64,000 bases of DNA from Pseudoclavibacter sp. AY1H1. GTDB lineage: Bacteria; Actinomycetota; Actinomycetes; Actinomycetales; Microbacteriaceae. A program made the position numbers and the translations under genes. Location: assembly GCF_002931055.1 (NCBI RefSeq), contig NZ_PSXX01000007.1, positions 1 through 64,000 on the forward strand, given 5' to 3'. The first letter of the stretch is position 1; each line of letters opens with the position of its first letter. Of this stretch, positions 48,507 to 56,989 are shown in pieces. The notes under the pieces were generated by a model, which had not been told where the DNA came from, made no database searches, and was given only the letters and a program-made list of their open reading frames with translations.

Positions 48507-48609
48507 GGACCGGGCCGGGCCGGGCCGGGCCGGGATGGGCCGACGTCCACGCGGACCCCACCGTCCGCGCGTTCGCCTGCGCGCCGCCTCCCGCGCATAG
48601 AATCCGCGC

Positions 48610-50064
48610 ATGGCACTCCCCGGCCGCGCCGACGATGGCGCCCCCTCCTCCAGCGACCCGACCCCGAGCGGGCGAGTCGAGACCGTCGACGGCGGGGCGG
48701 CGGTCACGCCCAAGGAGCTGAAGAGGCGCGCGACGGCGTGGGCGCTGTGGGACGTCGGCAATTCCGCCTTCCAGGCCGTTGTCGTCACGTTCGTCTTCGC
48801 GACCTACCTCGCGAGCGACCTCTTCATCGACCCGCAGGTCGCGGCGCTGGGCGACGCGAACCCGCTCGACCCGCAGTACCTGGCGGCTCAGGCCGCATCC
48901 ACGAACGTCATCGCGAACCTGAGCACCGTCGCTGGACTGCTCGTCGCGCTCATCGCGCCGGTCCTCGGACAGCGCTCGGACGGCTCAGGCAAGCGCAAGC
49001 TGTGGCTCGGCATCTTCACGGGCATCACCGTGCTCATCATGCTCGCCATGTTCTTCATCCAGCCGGGCGAGGAGTACCTCTTCTGGGGCGCGCTGCTGCT
49101 CGCGGTCGGCACGATCTTCGCCGAGCTGAGCGGCGTCAACTACAACGCCATGCTCTCGCAGGTCTCGACGCCCAAGAACGTGGGCCGCATCTCCGGCATC
49201 GGCTGGGGCCTCGGCTACCTGGGCAGCATCGTGCTGCTCGTGCTGCTGCTCGTGCTGTTCATCCAGTCGTTCGGCGCGGAGGGCAGGAACGGGGTGCTCG
49301 GGGTGCCGAGCGGGGTGGATGGGGGCGCGCTCGACATCCGCTTCGCCATCGTGCTCGCGGCCGTCTGGTACGTCGTCTTCGCGCTCCCCGTCATGTTCAA
49401 GGTGCCGGAGATCGCGAAGGACGAGAACCGCCCGAAGGTGGGCTTCCTCGCCTCCTACGGCGTCCTCTTCCGCGTGATCGGGAAGCTCGCGAAGAGCGAC
49501 CCGAAGCTCCTCCTTTTCCTCGCCGCGAGCGCCGTCTTCCGCGACGGCCTGCAGGCGATCTTCGCGTTCGGGGCGATCCTCGCGGCGCAGGTGTACGGCT
49601 TCGCGCCGAGCGAGGTCATCTACTTCGCGGTCGCCGCGAACCTCGTCGCCGGCCTCGGCACGCTCGCTGCCGGCTGGTTCGACGACCGCTTCGGCCCGAA
49701 GCTCGTCATCATGGCGTCGCTCGTGTCGCTCACCGCGTTCTCCGTAGTGCTCCTCTTCCTGCCGTCCGAGCAGACCGTGTTCTGGATCTTCGGCCTCGCC
49801 CTGTGCCTCTTCGTGGGTCCCGCGCAGGCGGCGAGTCGCTCCTACCTGTCGCGCGCGACGCCTCCCGGGCGCGAGGGCGAGCTGTTCGGCCTCTACGCGA
49901 CCACGAACCGCGTCGCGAGCTTCATCACCCCCGCCCTGTTCAGCCTCTTCGTGTTCCTCTCCGGCAACCCGAAGATGGGCATCATCGGCATCGGCATCGT
50001 GCTCGCCATCGGCTTCCTCATGATGCTGCCCGTGCCGAGCAAGGTGAAGCAGGCGAGCGCGTAG
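48610..50064 (+). CDS. MFS transporter, UMF1/Atg22-like
   Basis: 484 residues with about twelve membrane segments. WALWDVGNSAFQAVVVTFVFATYL is the typical first-helix region of the UMF1 family, and AAGWFDDRFGPKLVIMASLV shows the conserved MFS loop 2-like D-R motif. Related proteins efflux or import amino acids or sugars; the substrate is unknown. The ATG at 48610 lies six bases after TAGAAT (48598-48603), a good -10, so transcription is probably leaderless. The N-terminus is a ~38-residue polar cytoplasmic tail. Confidence 0.88.
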   Translation: MALPGRADDGAPSSSDPTPSGRVETVDGGAAVTPKELKRRATAWALWDVGNSAFQAVVVTFVFATYLASDLFIDPQVAALGDANPLDPQYLAAQAASTNVIANLSTVAGLLVALIAPVLGQRSDGSGKRKLWLGIFTGITVLIMLAMFFIQPGEEYLFWGALLLAVGTIFAELSGVNYNAMLSQVSTPKNVGRISGIGWGLGYLGSIVLLVLLLVLFIQSFGAEGRNGVLGVPSGVDGGALDIRFAIVLAAVWYVVFALPVMFKVPEIAKDENRPKVGFLASYGVLFRVIGKLAKSDPKLLLFLAASAVFRDGLQAIFAFGAILAAQVYGFAPSEVIYFAVAANLVAGLGTLAAGWFDDRFGPKLVIMASLVSLTAFSVVLLFLPSEQTVFWIFGLALCLFVGPAQAASRSYLSRATPPGREGELFGLYATTNRVASFITPALFSLFVFLSGNPKMGIIGIGIVLAIGFLMMLPVPSKVKQASA

Positions 50065-50144
50065 CAGCGGACTCCGCGTCACTCCGGCGGCGCCTCAGGG
50101 AACGCCGAATCGGACACTCGATGAACGGCACGTGAACGTGCAGG

Positions 50145-50163
50145 ACTTGCACCCATTGCAAGT
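50145..50163. promoter_or_regulatory. Inverted repeat upstream of rpiR
   Basis: ACTTGCA, five bases (CCCAT), TGCAAGT: perfect 7-bp arms, followed by TTTTGCACTT. It is 24 bases before the RpiR start and overlaps the likely promoter, so it is a candidate autoregulatory operator. Confidence 0.65.
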
Positions 50164-50187
50164 TCTTTTGCACTTAGCGTTCCTCGC

Positions 50188-51018
50188 GTGCTCATCATCA
50201 GCCTCGCCAAGCAGCAGGGTCACCTGCTCACGCCGACCGACCGTCGGCTCGTCTCGGCCCTGCAGTCGCAGCCGCTCGAGGCCACCTTCTGGAGCGCGGC
50301 CGAGCTGACCGGTCCGCTCCAGCTGCACCAGTCCGCGGCGACCCGGCTCGCGCAGCGCCTCGGGTTCGAGGGCTACCCGCAGCTTCGGGATGCGCTGCGC
50401 GCCGACTACCACGGCGGCGACGGCCCCTCGCAGCGCATCAGGGGTCGCCTCGAGCGGCATCAGGCGAGCGACGTGCTCGGTGGATTCGTCGACGACGAGC
50501 TCGCTGCGCTCTCCGACCTCCCCCGCCACGTCCAGCAGGGCGAGCTGGATGCGCTCGCCGAGCAGGTGCTGCGCGCCGGCGAGGTGCACCTCTTCGCGCA
50601 GGGCAACGCGACCGTGCTCGTCGACCTCATGAGCCGCCGCCTGCAGCGGTTCGGGATGCGCACCGTGCAGCTCACGGGGTCGCGCCGCGACATCGCCGAG
50701 CGGATCGCGCGGCTCTCGGCGGGCGACCTCCTCCTGGCCTTCGCCTTCCGCCGGGCGCCCGCCGTGCTCGGGCCGCTGCTCGACGTGGCGGCGGAGGCGG
50801 GCGCGCACAGCGCCCTCATCACCGACACCGTCGTGTGGCCTGCCCCGCGCCCGTCGACCATCATCGCCGCGCCCCGCGGCGGCAGCGACGACTACCTCTC
50901 CCTGACCGTGCCGATGGCGATCAGCAACGCACTCATCCTCACCATCGCCCGCCGTGCCGAGCCCTCCCTGCGCTCCCTCGACCGCCTCGGCACGCTCCTC
51001 GACCGCCTCGACTCCTGA
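50188..51018 (+). CDS. RpiR-family regulator (HTH-SIS)
   Basis: 276 residues. The N-terminal HTH_6 region has TPTDRRLVSALQSQPLEATFWSAAELTGPLQLHQSAATRLAQRLGF, and the C-terminal SIS domain (about 110-250) has VHLFAQGNATVLVDLMSRRLQRFG and GDLLLAFAFRR-type strands. SIS domains in this family bind phosphorylated sugars. The GTG start follows a TTAGCG -10-like element with an inverted repeat upstream. It precedes an ABC transporter and phosphatase on the same strand, 94 bases before the first, so it is likely their regulator. Confidence 0.9.
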   Translation: MLIISLAKQQGHLLTPTDRRLVSALQSQPLEATFWSAAELTGPLQLHQSAATRLAQRLGFEGYPQLRDALRADYHGGDGPSQRIRGRLERHQASDVLGGFVDDELAALSDLPRHVQQGELDALAEQVLRAGEVHLFAQGNATVLVDLMSRRLQRFGMRTVQLTGSRRDIAERIARLSAGDLLLAFAFRRAPAVLGPLLDVAAEAGAHSALITDTVVWPAPRPSTIIAAPRGGSDDYLSLTVPMAISNALILTIARRAEPSLRSLDRLGTLLDRLDS

Positions 51019-51112
51019 CCTGCACCACGACCAGCCTCACCTCGCACCCGGATGCGCCTCGACGCATCCACCCCTCACCGCTCTGCGCTCCACAGACAAC
51101 GAAGGAACACCC

Positions 51113-52279
51113 ATGCGCTTCCCCGCCCGCCCTCTCGTGACGTCCGCCGCGGCGCTCACCGCCCTCGCGCTCCTCGCCGGATGCTCCACCACCCCGACCA
51201 CCGGCGACGACGCGGCATCCGCAGTCGACTGGGACTCCCTCAGCCACGACGAGCTCGTCGCGATGGCCGAAGAGGAGGGCACGGTCTCCGTGTACGCCTT
51301 CACGAGTCGCGTCGCGAGTATCGAGGAGAGCTTCGAGGCCGCTTACCCCGGCATAGACGTCGTCTCGAGCGACCTCTCCTCGACCGAGCTCATCCAGCGA
51401 CTCGCGAGCGAGCACACCGCGGGCAGCACGACCGCGGATGTCGCCTACGTGAGCGACGCCCCGGTCGTCGTCACCGAGCTGCTCGCCGACGGCGTGCTGA
51501 CCCCCTACGTGCCGCCGCGCGTCGCCGAGTCGCTGCCCGCCGAGTTCCAGGCGCCCCTCGTCGCGAATCGCCTCTCGACGAAGGTGCTCATGTACAACGA
51601 GGAGGCGCATCCGGATGGCGCCCCGGTCGACAACCTGTGGGAGCTGACCGAGCCGGCGTGGGCGGGCAAGGTCGTCATGGTCGACCCGAACGTGCGCGGA
51701 GACTACCTCGACCTCGTGACCGAGATGTCGCTGCGCGCCGACGAGATGGCCGCCGCCTACGAGGAGCACTTCGGCACGCCGGTCGTGCTCGACGAGGGCG
51801 TGGACGACGCGGGCCTGCAGTTCATCTCCCAGCTCTACGCGAACGACGTCGTGCTCGTCGACGACACCGACACGGTCAACGCCGCGATCGGCGCCACCGG
51901 CCAGGCGAACCCTCCCGTCGGCTTCACCTCGTACTCCGACCGCCGCGACAACGAGGACGAGGGATGGGCGCTGCAGGTGGCCGCGAACGTCGCCCCGTCG
52001 CCCGGCATCGCGTTCCCCGCGATGCTCGGCGTCACCGCGAACGCCCAGAACCCGGCAGCCGCGCGACTCCTCATCGACTACATGATGGGCGACGACACCG
52101 AGACGGGCGGAGAGGGCTTCGAGCCGTTCTACGTCGCAGGCGACTACCCGACGCGCAGCGACGTGGTCGCGCCAGCCGACGCCGTCTCGCTCGACGAGCT
52201 CGGCGCGTGGCGCATCGAGCCGGAGTCGTCCGCCGAGCGTCGCGACGAGATCGCCGACTTCCTCCTCAGCATCCAGTGA
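51113..52279 (+). CDS. ABC transporter solute-binding lipoprotein, ferric/iron-type family
   Basis: 388 residues. A signal peptide with lipobox LLAGC (Cys24) anchors it to the membrane. The mature part resembles FbpA-type periplasmic-binding proteins (TVSVYAFTSRVASIEESFEAAYPGIDV, VPPRVAESLPAEFQ, GEGFEPFYVAGDYPTRSDV). Ligands of this family range from Fe(III) to phosphonates, sugar phosphates and polyamines. A pair of ligand Tyr residues diagnostic of Fe(III) was not identified. GAAGGAA precedes the ATG at 51113. Its stop overlaps the permease start (GTGA). Confidence 0.92.
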   Translation: MRFPARPLVTSAAALTALALLAGCSTTPTTGDDAASAVDWDSLSHDELVAMAEEEGTVSVYAFTSRVASIEESFEAAYPGIDVVSSDLSSTELIQRLASEHTAGSTTADVAYVSDAPVVVTELLADGVLTPYVPPRVAESLPAEFQAPLVANRLSTKVLMYNEEAHPDGAPVDNLWELTEPAWAGKVVMVDPNVRGDYLDLVTEMSLRADEMAAAYEEHFGTPVVLDEGVDDAGLQFISQLYANDVVLVDDTDTVNAAIGATGQANPPVGFTSYSDRRDNEDEGWALQVAANVAPSPGIAFPAMLGVTANAQNPAAARLLIDYMMGDDTETGGEGFEPFYVAGDYPTRSDVVAPADAVSLDELGAWRIEPESSAERRDEIADFLLSIQ

Positions 52280-54054
52280 CGCTCCTCACCAGGTCCGTCA
52301 GCCGCGGCCCCGCCCCCGCGCGGGGCGGCGGCTGGCGGACGGTCGCATCGCGAGGCCGCATCGGCGTGCTCGCGGCGGTCGTCATCGCCATCCTCGTGGT
52401 CCTCGTGGCGCTCCCCCTCGGCGGCCTCGTCGCTGCAACCGTCGGCGAACGGGGTGCCGGCGCGTGGGGCGACGTGTTCGTGGGGCGCATCGCGGGCAAC
52501 CTCTTCTGGCAGCCGCTCGGGAACTCGCTGCTCGTCGGCCTCGGAACGGGACTCCTCTCGACCGTGATCGGCGCGTTCCTCGCCTGGGTCGTCGTCATGA
52601 GCGACGTGCCCGGCCGGAAGATCATCGGCGCGCTCGCCGCCGTGCCCTTCGCCCTGCCGAGCTTCGCCATCGCGCTCGCCTGGGAGACGGTCTTCCGCAA
52701 CGACCGCATCGGCGGCTCCCCCGGCCTGCTCCAGTCGTTCGGTATCGCGGTTCCGGATGCGCTGTCCTGGGGAGCCGTGCCGATCACGCTCACGCTCGTC
52801 GCGCACTACTTCTCGCTGTCCTTCCTCGTCGTCGCCGCAGCCCTCGCGAACGTCGGCGGGGACCTGCTCGCGGCTGCCGAGCTGACCGGAGCCTCCAGGC
52901 TGCGCATCGCCCTGCGCGTGACCCTGCCCTCGGTCGCCCCCGCGCTCCTCTCAGGGTTCCTGCTCGCCTTCGCCGAAGGGGTCAGCAACTTCGCCGTGCC
53001 CGCCCTGCTCGGCCTGCCCGTCCGCTTCCAGACCCTGAGCACCCGCCTCTACGGGTCCATCTCGACGGGCGACGTCGAGCGCGGCTACGTGCTCTCGATC
53101 CTCCTCGTCGTCATCGCGGCGGCCGTGCTCTTCCTCGGCACGAAGGCCACGGGGCGCGGCTCGTTCGCGACGCTCACCGGCAAGGCGACGCGGGCCCGAG
53201 CCGTGCGGACCGGCGTCTGGCGCATCCCGCTGCTCGTCGCCGCATCCACGCTGGTGCTGGTCACGGCGATCGTCCCCGGCATCGTGCTCGCCGTGAGCAC
53301 CGTGCTGCGGCGCACAGGGCGCGTCGACGGCGGCTTCACGCTGCACTTCTGGACCGGCGGGTCCGACCCCGGCATCGCGCAGGGCGTGCGGGGCATCCTC
53401 ACCGACCCGACCGTCATCACCGCGCTCGGCGGCACCCTCGCGCTCGGGGCCTCCGTCGCGGTCGGGGCGATCGTGCTCGGCGTGCTCGGCGCCTACGTGC
53501 TGCGTCGCCTCCCGCGAGCGCGCGTCACGTCCGGGACGATCTCGTTCCTGTCGTACGTGCCCTTCCTCATCCCCGGCGTCGCGTTCGGGGCCGCGTTCAT
53601 CGCGCAGTTCGGAACGCCGATCGGCCCGCTCCCCTCGCTCTACGGCACCTTCTGGATCCTGATCCTCGCCGGCGTCGCGGCGAGCGTCCCGTTCGCGTTC
53701 CAGACCTCACGGGCCGCACTCGGCCAGGTCTCGAGCGAGCTCGAGGAGGCAGCGACCGTCGCCGGGGCCCGTGGACCGCGACGGCTGGCGCGCATCCTGC
53801 TGCCCCTCTCGGCCAGGGGCGTGGTGGGCGGAGGCGTGCTCGTCTTCGTGACCATGGTGCGCGACCTGTCGCTTGTCGTGCTGCTCGTCACGCCAGCCAC
53901 CCCGCTGCTCTCGACCATGACCTTCCGGTATGCCTCAGAGGGGTTCACCCAGCACGCCAACGCCATCACCCTCATCATCGCCGCCATCTCGGTGGCCGCC
54001 ACCCTCCTCGCCCGCAGACTGCAGGGCGACCGAAACGCCGGGAGCACCACGTGA
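52276..54054 (+). CDS. ABC transporter permease, fused double permease
   Basis: 592 residues: two six-helix MetI-type permease halves in one chain. Each half has an EAA-like loop (AAELTGASRLRIALRVTLPS in the first, EEAATVAGARGPRRLARILL in the second). Fused permeases of this sort are common for FbpB-type ferric or phosphonate importers. The GTG start at 52276 overlaps the stop of the binding protein, and its stop overlaps the ATPase start. Confidence 0.93.
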   Translation: MTLLTRSVSRGPAPARGGGWRTVASRGRIGVLAAVVIAILVVLVALPLGGLVAATVGERGAGAWGDVFVGRIAGNLFWQPLGNSLLVGLGTGLLSTVIGAFLAWVVVMSDVPGRKIIGALAAVPFALPSFAIALAWETVFRNDRIGGSPGLLQSFGIAVPDALSWGAVPITLTLVAHYFSLSFLVVAAALANVGGDLLAAAELTGASRLRIALRVTLPSVAPALLSGFLLAFAEGVSNFAVPALLGLPVRFQTLSTRLYGSISTGDVERGYVLSILLVVIAAAVLFLGTKATGRGSFATLTGKATRARAVRTGVWRIPLLVAASTLVLVTAIVPGIVLAVSTVLRRTGRVDGGFTLHFWTGGSDPGIAQGVRGILTDPTVITALGGTLALGASVAVGAIVLGVLGAYVLRRLPRARVTSGTISFLSYVPFLIPGVAFGAAFIAQFGTPIGPLPSLYGTFWILILAGVAASVPFAFQTSRAALGQVSSELEEAATVAGARGPRRLARILLPLSARGVVGGGVLVFVTMVRDLSLVVLLVTPATPLLSTMTFRYASEGFTQHANAITLIIAAISVAATLLARRLQGDRNAGSTT

Positions 54055-55154
54055 CCGCCATCACCCTCGACCGCCTCGCGAAGGCGTTCGGCCGCCAGAG
54101 CGCGGTGCGCGACATCGATCTCGATATCCCGGACGGCGCCTTCGTCGTGCTGCTCGGACCCTCCGGATGCGGGAAGACCACGACGCTGCGCATGCTCGCG
54201 GGGCTCGAGGAGCCGACGGCGGGGCGCATCCGCTTCGGCGACCGGGTCGTCGCCGACGGCGACACGGGCGCGTCCGTGCCGGCGAGCAAGCGCGGGCTCG
54301 GCATGGTGTTCCAGAGCTACGCGCTGTGGCCGCACATGCGCGTGCGCGACAACATCGGCTGGCCACTCAAGGTCGCCGGTTGGGGGTCCGCCGAGCGTGA
54401 CGCTCGAGTCGCCGAGGTGCTCGGCATGCTCGAGCTCGACGGCCTCGCCGATCGCTTCCCGGCCGAGCTCTCCGGCGGCCAGCAGCAGCGCGTCGCCATC
54501 GCCCGCACCGTCGCGCCGAAGCCCGGCGTGCTCCTCTTCGACGAGCCCCTCTCCAATCTGGACGCGCGCCTGCGGCTCGACACGCGGGCCGAGCTCGTGA
54601 AGGTGCACCGGCTGAGCGGTGCGACGAGCGTGTACGTCACGCACGACCAGGTGGAGGCGCTTGCCATGGCGACCCACATCGCGGTGATGCGCGATGGGGC
54701 GATCGAGCAGTTCGGCACGCCGCAGGAGCTGCTCGATCGGCCCGCGACCGCGTTCGTCGCCTCCTTCCTGGGGAGTCCCGCGAAGGTCATGCTCCGCGGG
54801 GAGGTCGGGCGGGGGCGCCTCTTCCGGGGCGTGGCCCCGCTCGCCGAGGTGCCCGGCGTCCCGGACGGGGCGACGCTGCACGCCATGTACGCGCCGGAGT
54901 CGATCTCGGTCGGGCCCGGCGGGCTCCTCGAGTTCGAGGTGCTCGAGTCGACCCCGGTCGCAGGACGATGGATCACGACGGGCCTCGCGGGCGACGACCG
55001 CCTCTCGGTCGTCACCGACCGGGCCCACCAGCCTGGCGAGGCGACGCGCCTGCAGCCGCCGGAGCATCCGGACGCGATCTTCTCGGCGGACGGCTCGCGG
55101 CTCGCGGCCGCCGGGGACGCGGCGGGGACCGAGCTCGCGGGGGCGGCCCGATGA
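54051..55154 (+). CDS. ABC transporter ATPase
   Basis: 367 residues. Walker [10 protein letters not shown] (near 39-47), Q loop in [10 protein letters not shown], signature [14 protein letters not shown], Walker [16 protein letters not shown] and H loop [11 protein letters not shown]-terminal TOBE-type regulatory domain follows (about 260-340). It powers the preceding permease. The GTG at 54051 overlaps the permease stop, and its stop overlaps the phosphatase start, so the four genes form one tightly coupled operon. Confidence 0.95.
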   Translation: MTAITLDRLAKAFGRQSAVRDIDLDIPDGAFVVLLGPSGCGKTTTLRMLAGLEEPTAGRIRFGDRVVADGDTGASVPASKRGLGMVFQSYALWPHMRVRDNIGWPLKVAGWGSAERDARVAEVLGMLELDGLADRFPAELSGGQQQRVAIARTVAPKPGVLLFDEPLSNLDARLRLDTRAELVKVHRLSGATSVYVTHDQVEALAMATHIAVMRDGAIEQFGTPQELLDRPATAFVASFLGSPAKVMLRGEVGRGRLFRGVAPLAEVPGVPDGATLHAMYAPESISVGPGGLLEFEVLESTPVAGRWITTGLAGDDRLSVVTDRAHQPGEATRLQPPEHPDAIFSADGSRLAAAGDAAGTELAGAAR

Positions 55155-55711
55155 CCGCGCTGTTGCTGGTCCGCCACGGCGCGACCTCGTGGACCGCCGA
55201 GCGCCGCCTGCAGGGGCGCACCGACATCGACCTCACCGCCAAGGGCCGGGCGGATGCGGTGGCGCTGCGGGATGCCGTCTCGGTGTGGGCCCCCTCCAGC
55301 GTGGTCGCCTCGCCGCTGCTCCGTGCTCGCTCCACAGCGTCGGCCCTCAGCGACCTCGAGCCGTCGATCGACGAGCGCTGGGCGGAGGCGACGCTCGGCG
55401 AATGGGAGGGGCGCGTGCCAGCGGAGATCGGGCCGGACTACGCCGAGTGGCGTGCGGGGCGGCTCGTGCCACCTGGCGGCGAGTCGGCGCCGGCGCTTCG
55501 AGCCCGCATCGAGGGCGCCGTCGCCGATGCCGCCAGGCGGCCAGGACCCGTGCTGGTCGTCACCCACGGTGGCACGATCCGCGCGGTCCTCGCGCGCTAC
55601 ATCGGTCTCACCGCGGACCTCATCGAGCCTGTCGCCGCGCCGAGCCTCACGGCGATCGACGTGCAGCACGACGGCTCGGCTCGGCTCGTCGCCTTCAACG
55701 TGGCGAGGTAG
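55151..55711 (+). CDS. Histidine phosphatase superfamily protein
   Basis: 186 residues. [11 protein letters not shown] carries the phospho-accepting His (RHG), [12 protein letters not shown] the Arg, GEWEGRVP the Glu, and [12 protein letters not shown] the second catalytic His. It is therefore likely an active phosphatase or phosphoglycerate-mutase-like enzyme, cytoplasmic. Its ATG overlaps the ATPase stop (ATGA). Coupling to an ABC importer and an RpiR (sugar phosphate) regulator suggests that the imported or regulatory ligand is phosphorylated. Confidence 0.92.
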   Translation: MTALLLVRHGATSWTAERRLQGRTDIDLTAKGRADAVALRDAVSVWAPSSVVASPLLRARSTASALSDLEPSIDERWAEATLGEWEGRVPAEIGPDYAEWRAGRLVPPGGESAPALRARIEGAVADAARRPGPVLVVTHGGTIRAVLARYIGLTADLIEPVAAPSLTAIDVQHDGSARLVAFNVAR

Positions 55712-55750
55712 CGAGCCGCGCCCCGAGTGTTACCCCCGGGGCGCGGCTCG
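55712..55750 (+). terminator. Hairpin terminator after the ABC/phosphatase operon
   Basis: Perfect 14-bp arms (55712-55725, 55737-55750) around an 11-base loop starting directly after the phosphatase stop. No T-run. Confidence 0.75.
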
Positions 55751-55788
55751 GTGGCGAAATGTCGGTGGTCGGCACAAGACTTGACGCC

Positions 55789-56841
55789 ATGACGAACAGC
55801 TCGGCAGGCCAGCTCCCCACGACACTCCTCGGCGACGGCCTCGTGACGACCGTCCAGGGCTACGGCGCGATGAGCCTCAGCGATGCCTACGGGCCCATCG
55901 ACGACGCGCAGGCGCTGCGCACGCTGCAGCATTCGGTGGATGCGGGCATCACGTTCCTCGACACCGCCAACATCTACGGCGACGGCCGCAGCGAGAGCAC
56001 CATCGCGAAGATCTTCCCGGCGCAGCGGGAGCGCATCCAGCTCGCCACGAAGTTCGGCATCACGAAGGGCGACGGCGTCGGCAAGCGCGGAGTGCGCGGC
56101 GACCGCGAGCACGTCCGCGAGCAGGTCGAGCTCTCCCTCTCGCGCCTCGGCACCGACCACATCGACCTCTACTACCAGCACCGCGTCGACCCGAACGTGC
56201 CGATCGAGGACACGGTCGGGTTCGTCTCCGAGCTCGTCGCCGAAGGCAAGGTCCGCCACATCGGGCTGAGCGAGCCGACGGGCGCCGAGATCATCCGCGC
56301 GGCCGCCATCCACCCGATCGCCGCGGTGCAGAGCGAGTACAGCATCTTCAGCCGCGACCTGGAGGCGCACGTCATCCCCGCCATCCGCGAGGTCGGAGCC
56401 GGGTTCGTGCCCTACTCGCCCGTCAGCCGCGGCCTACTCACCGACTCGTGGGCGGAGCTCGACGCCGTCTCCCCCAATGTGCGTGCCAACTTCCCCCGCT
56501 TCTTCCCCGAGAACCTGCCCGTGAACCGCGCGCTTGCCGGCGAGGTCGCCGCTGTCGCCCAGCAGCTCAGCGAAGTGCACGACCGCCACGTCTCCGTCGC
56601 CGAGGTCGCCCTCGCCTGGGTCTACGCGAAGTCGGCGGAGTTCGGCGTGCGCGTCTCCCCCATCCCCGGAACCCGCAGCCCGCAGCGCGTCGACGAGAAC
56701 CTGCGTGCCATCGGCCTCGAGCTGAACGTCAAGCAGCTGCAGCAGCTGGACGCGCTCGCCGACCAGGTCGTCGGCCACCGCTCCGCCGACCCCGCCTGGA
56801 CCTCCCAGGGCCGCGAAGAGGCCCAGCTCGCTCGCTCCTGA
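55789..56841 (+). CDS. Aldo/keto reductase
   Basis: 350 residues of the AKR barrel fold with the tetrad Asp58, Tyr63 (DTANIYGDG), Lys88 (LATKFG) and His131 (YYQHRVD). The cofactor region shows IPGTRSPQRVDEN, typical of NADPH binding. It resembles the IolS/YakC-type subfamily (GYGAMSLSDAYGPIDD). The substrate is likely an aldehyde or ketone. It is monocistronic, beginning after the operon terminator and ending before the CNNM leader region. Confidence 0.92.
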   Translation: MTNSSAGQLPTTLLGDGLVTTVQGYGAMSLSDAYGPIDDAQALRTLQHSVDAGITFLDTANIYGDGRSESTIAKIFPAQRERIQLATKFGITKGDGVGKRGVRGDREHVREQVELSLSRLGTDHIDLYYQHRVDPNVPIEDTVGFVSELVAEGKVRHIGLSEPTGAEIIRAAAIHPIAAVQSEYSIFSRDLEAHVIPAIREVGAGFVPYSPVSRGLLTDSWAELDAVSPNVRANFPRFFPENLPVNRALAGEVAAVAQQLSEVHDRHVSVAEVALAWVYAKSAEFGVRVSPIPGTRSPQRVDENLRAIGLELNVKQLQQLDALADQVVGHRSADPAWTSQGREEAQLARS

Positions 56842-56866
56842 CCCGGCGGATCCCCAGCTTGGCGAG

Positions 56867-56894
56867 TTGCGGGCAAACGAAGGGCAACTAGAAT
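56867..56894 (+). promoter_or_regulatory. Candidate promoter of the leader peptide/CNNM operon
   Basis: TTGCGG (56867-56872) and TAGAAT (56889-56894) are 16 bases apart. The -10 ends eight bases before the leader ATG at 56903, typical of leaderless actinobacterial transcripts. Confidence 0.6.
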
Positions 56895-56902
56895 CTCTCC
56901 TC

Positions 56903-56989
56903 ATGGAAGACCCTCCCAGTCATAGTCCCAAGCCTCTCGACGTTCCGGCCGAACCCTCGGCCGCCACAGTCTGGAGGCACCACGCATGA
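56903..56989 (+). CDS. Proline/acid-rich leader peptide (uORF) coupled to the CNNM gene
   Basis: A 28-codon frame beginning MEDPPSHSPKPLDVPAEP and ending in ...WRHHA before TGA. It contains six Pro and four acidic residues, concentrated at the N-terminus. Its stop overlaps the start of the CNNM gene by four bases (ATGA, 56986-56989). The -10 lies eight bases before its ATG, so it would be translated from the very 5' end. Pro/acid-rich leader peptides such as mgtL regulate Mg2+ transport in enterobacteria by ribosome stalling or dissociation. That this one does so is inference. Confidence 0.55.
   Translation: MEDPPSHSPKPLDVPAEPSAATVWRHHA
56946..56963 (+). promoter_or_regulatory. Stem-loop within the leader peptide coding region
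   Basis: CGGCCGA, ACCC loop, TCGGCCG: a perfect 7-bp stem inside the leader frame. Separately, CCTCCCAG (56912-56919) can pair with the downstream ribosome site CTGGAGG (56971-56977) with one bulge, so alternative folding could hide the CNNM ribosome site. Confidence 0.55.
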
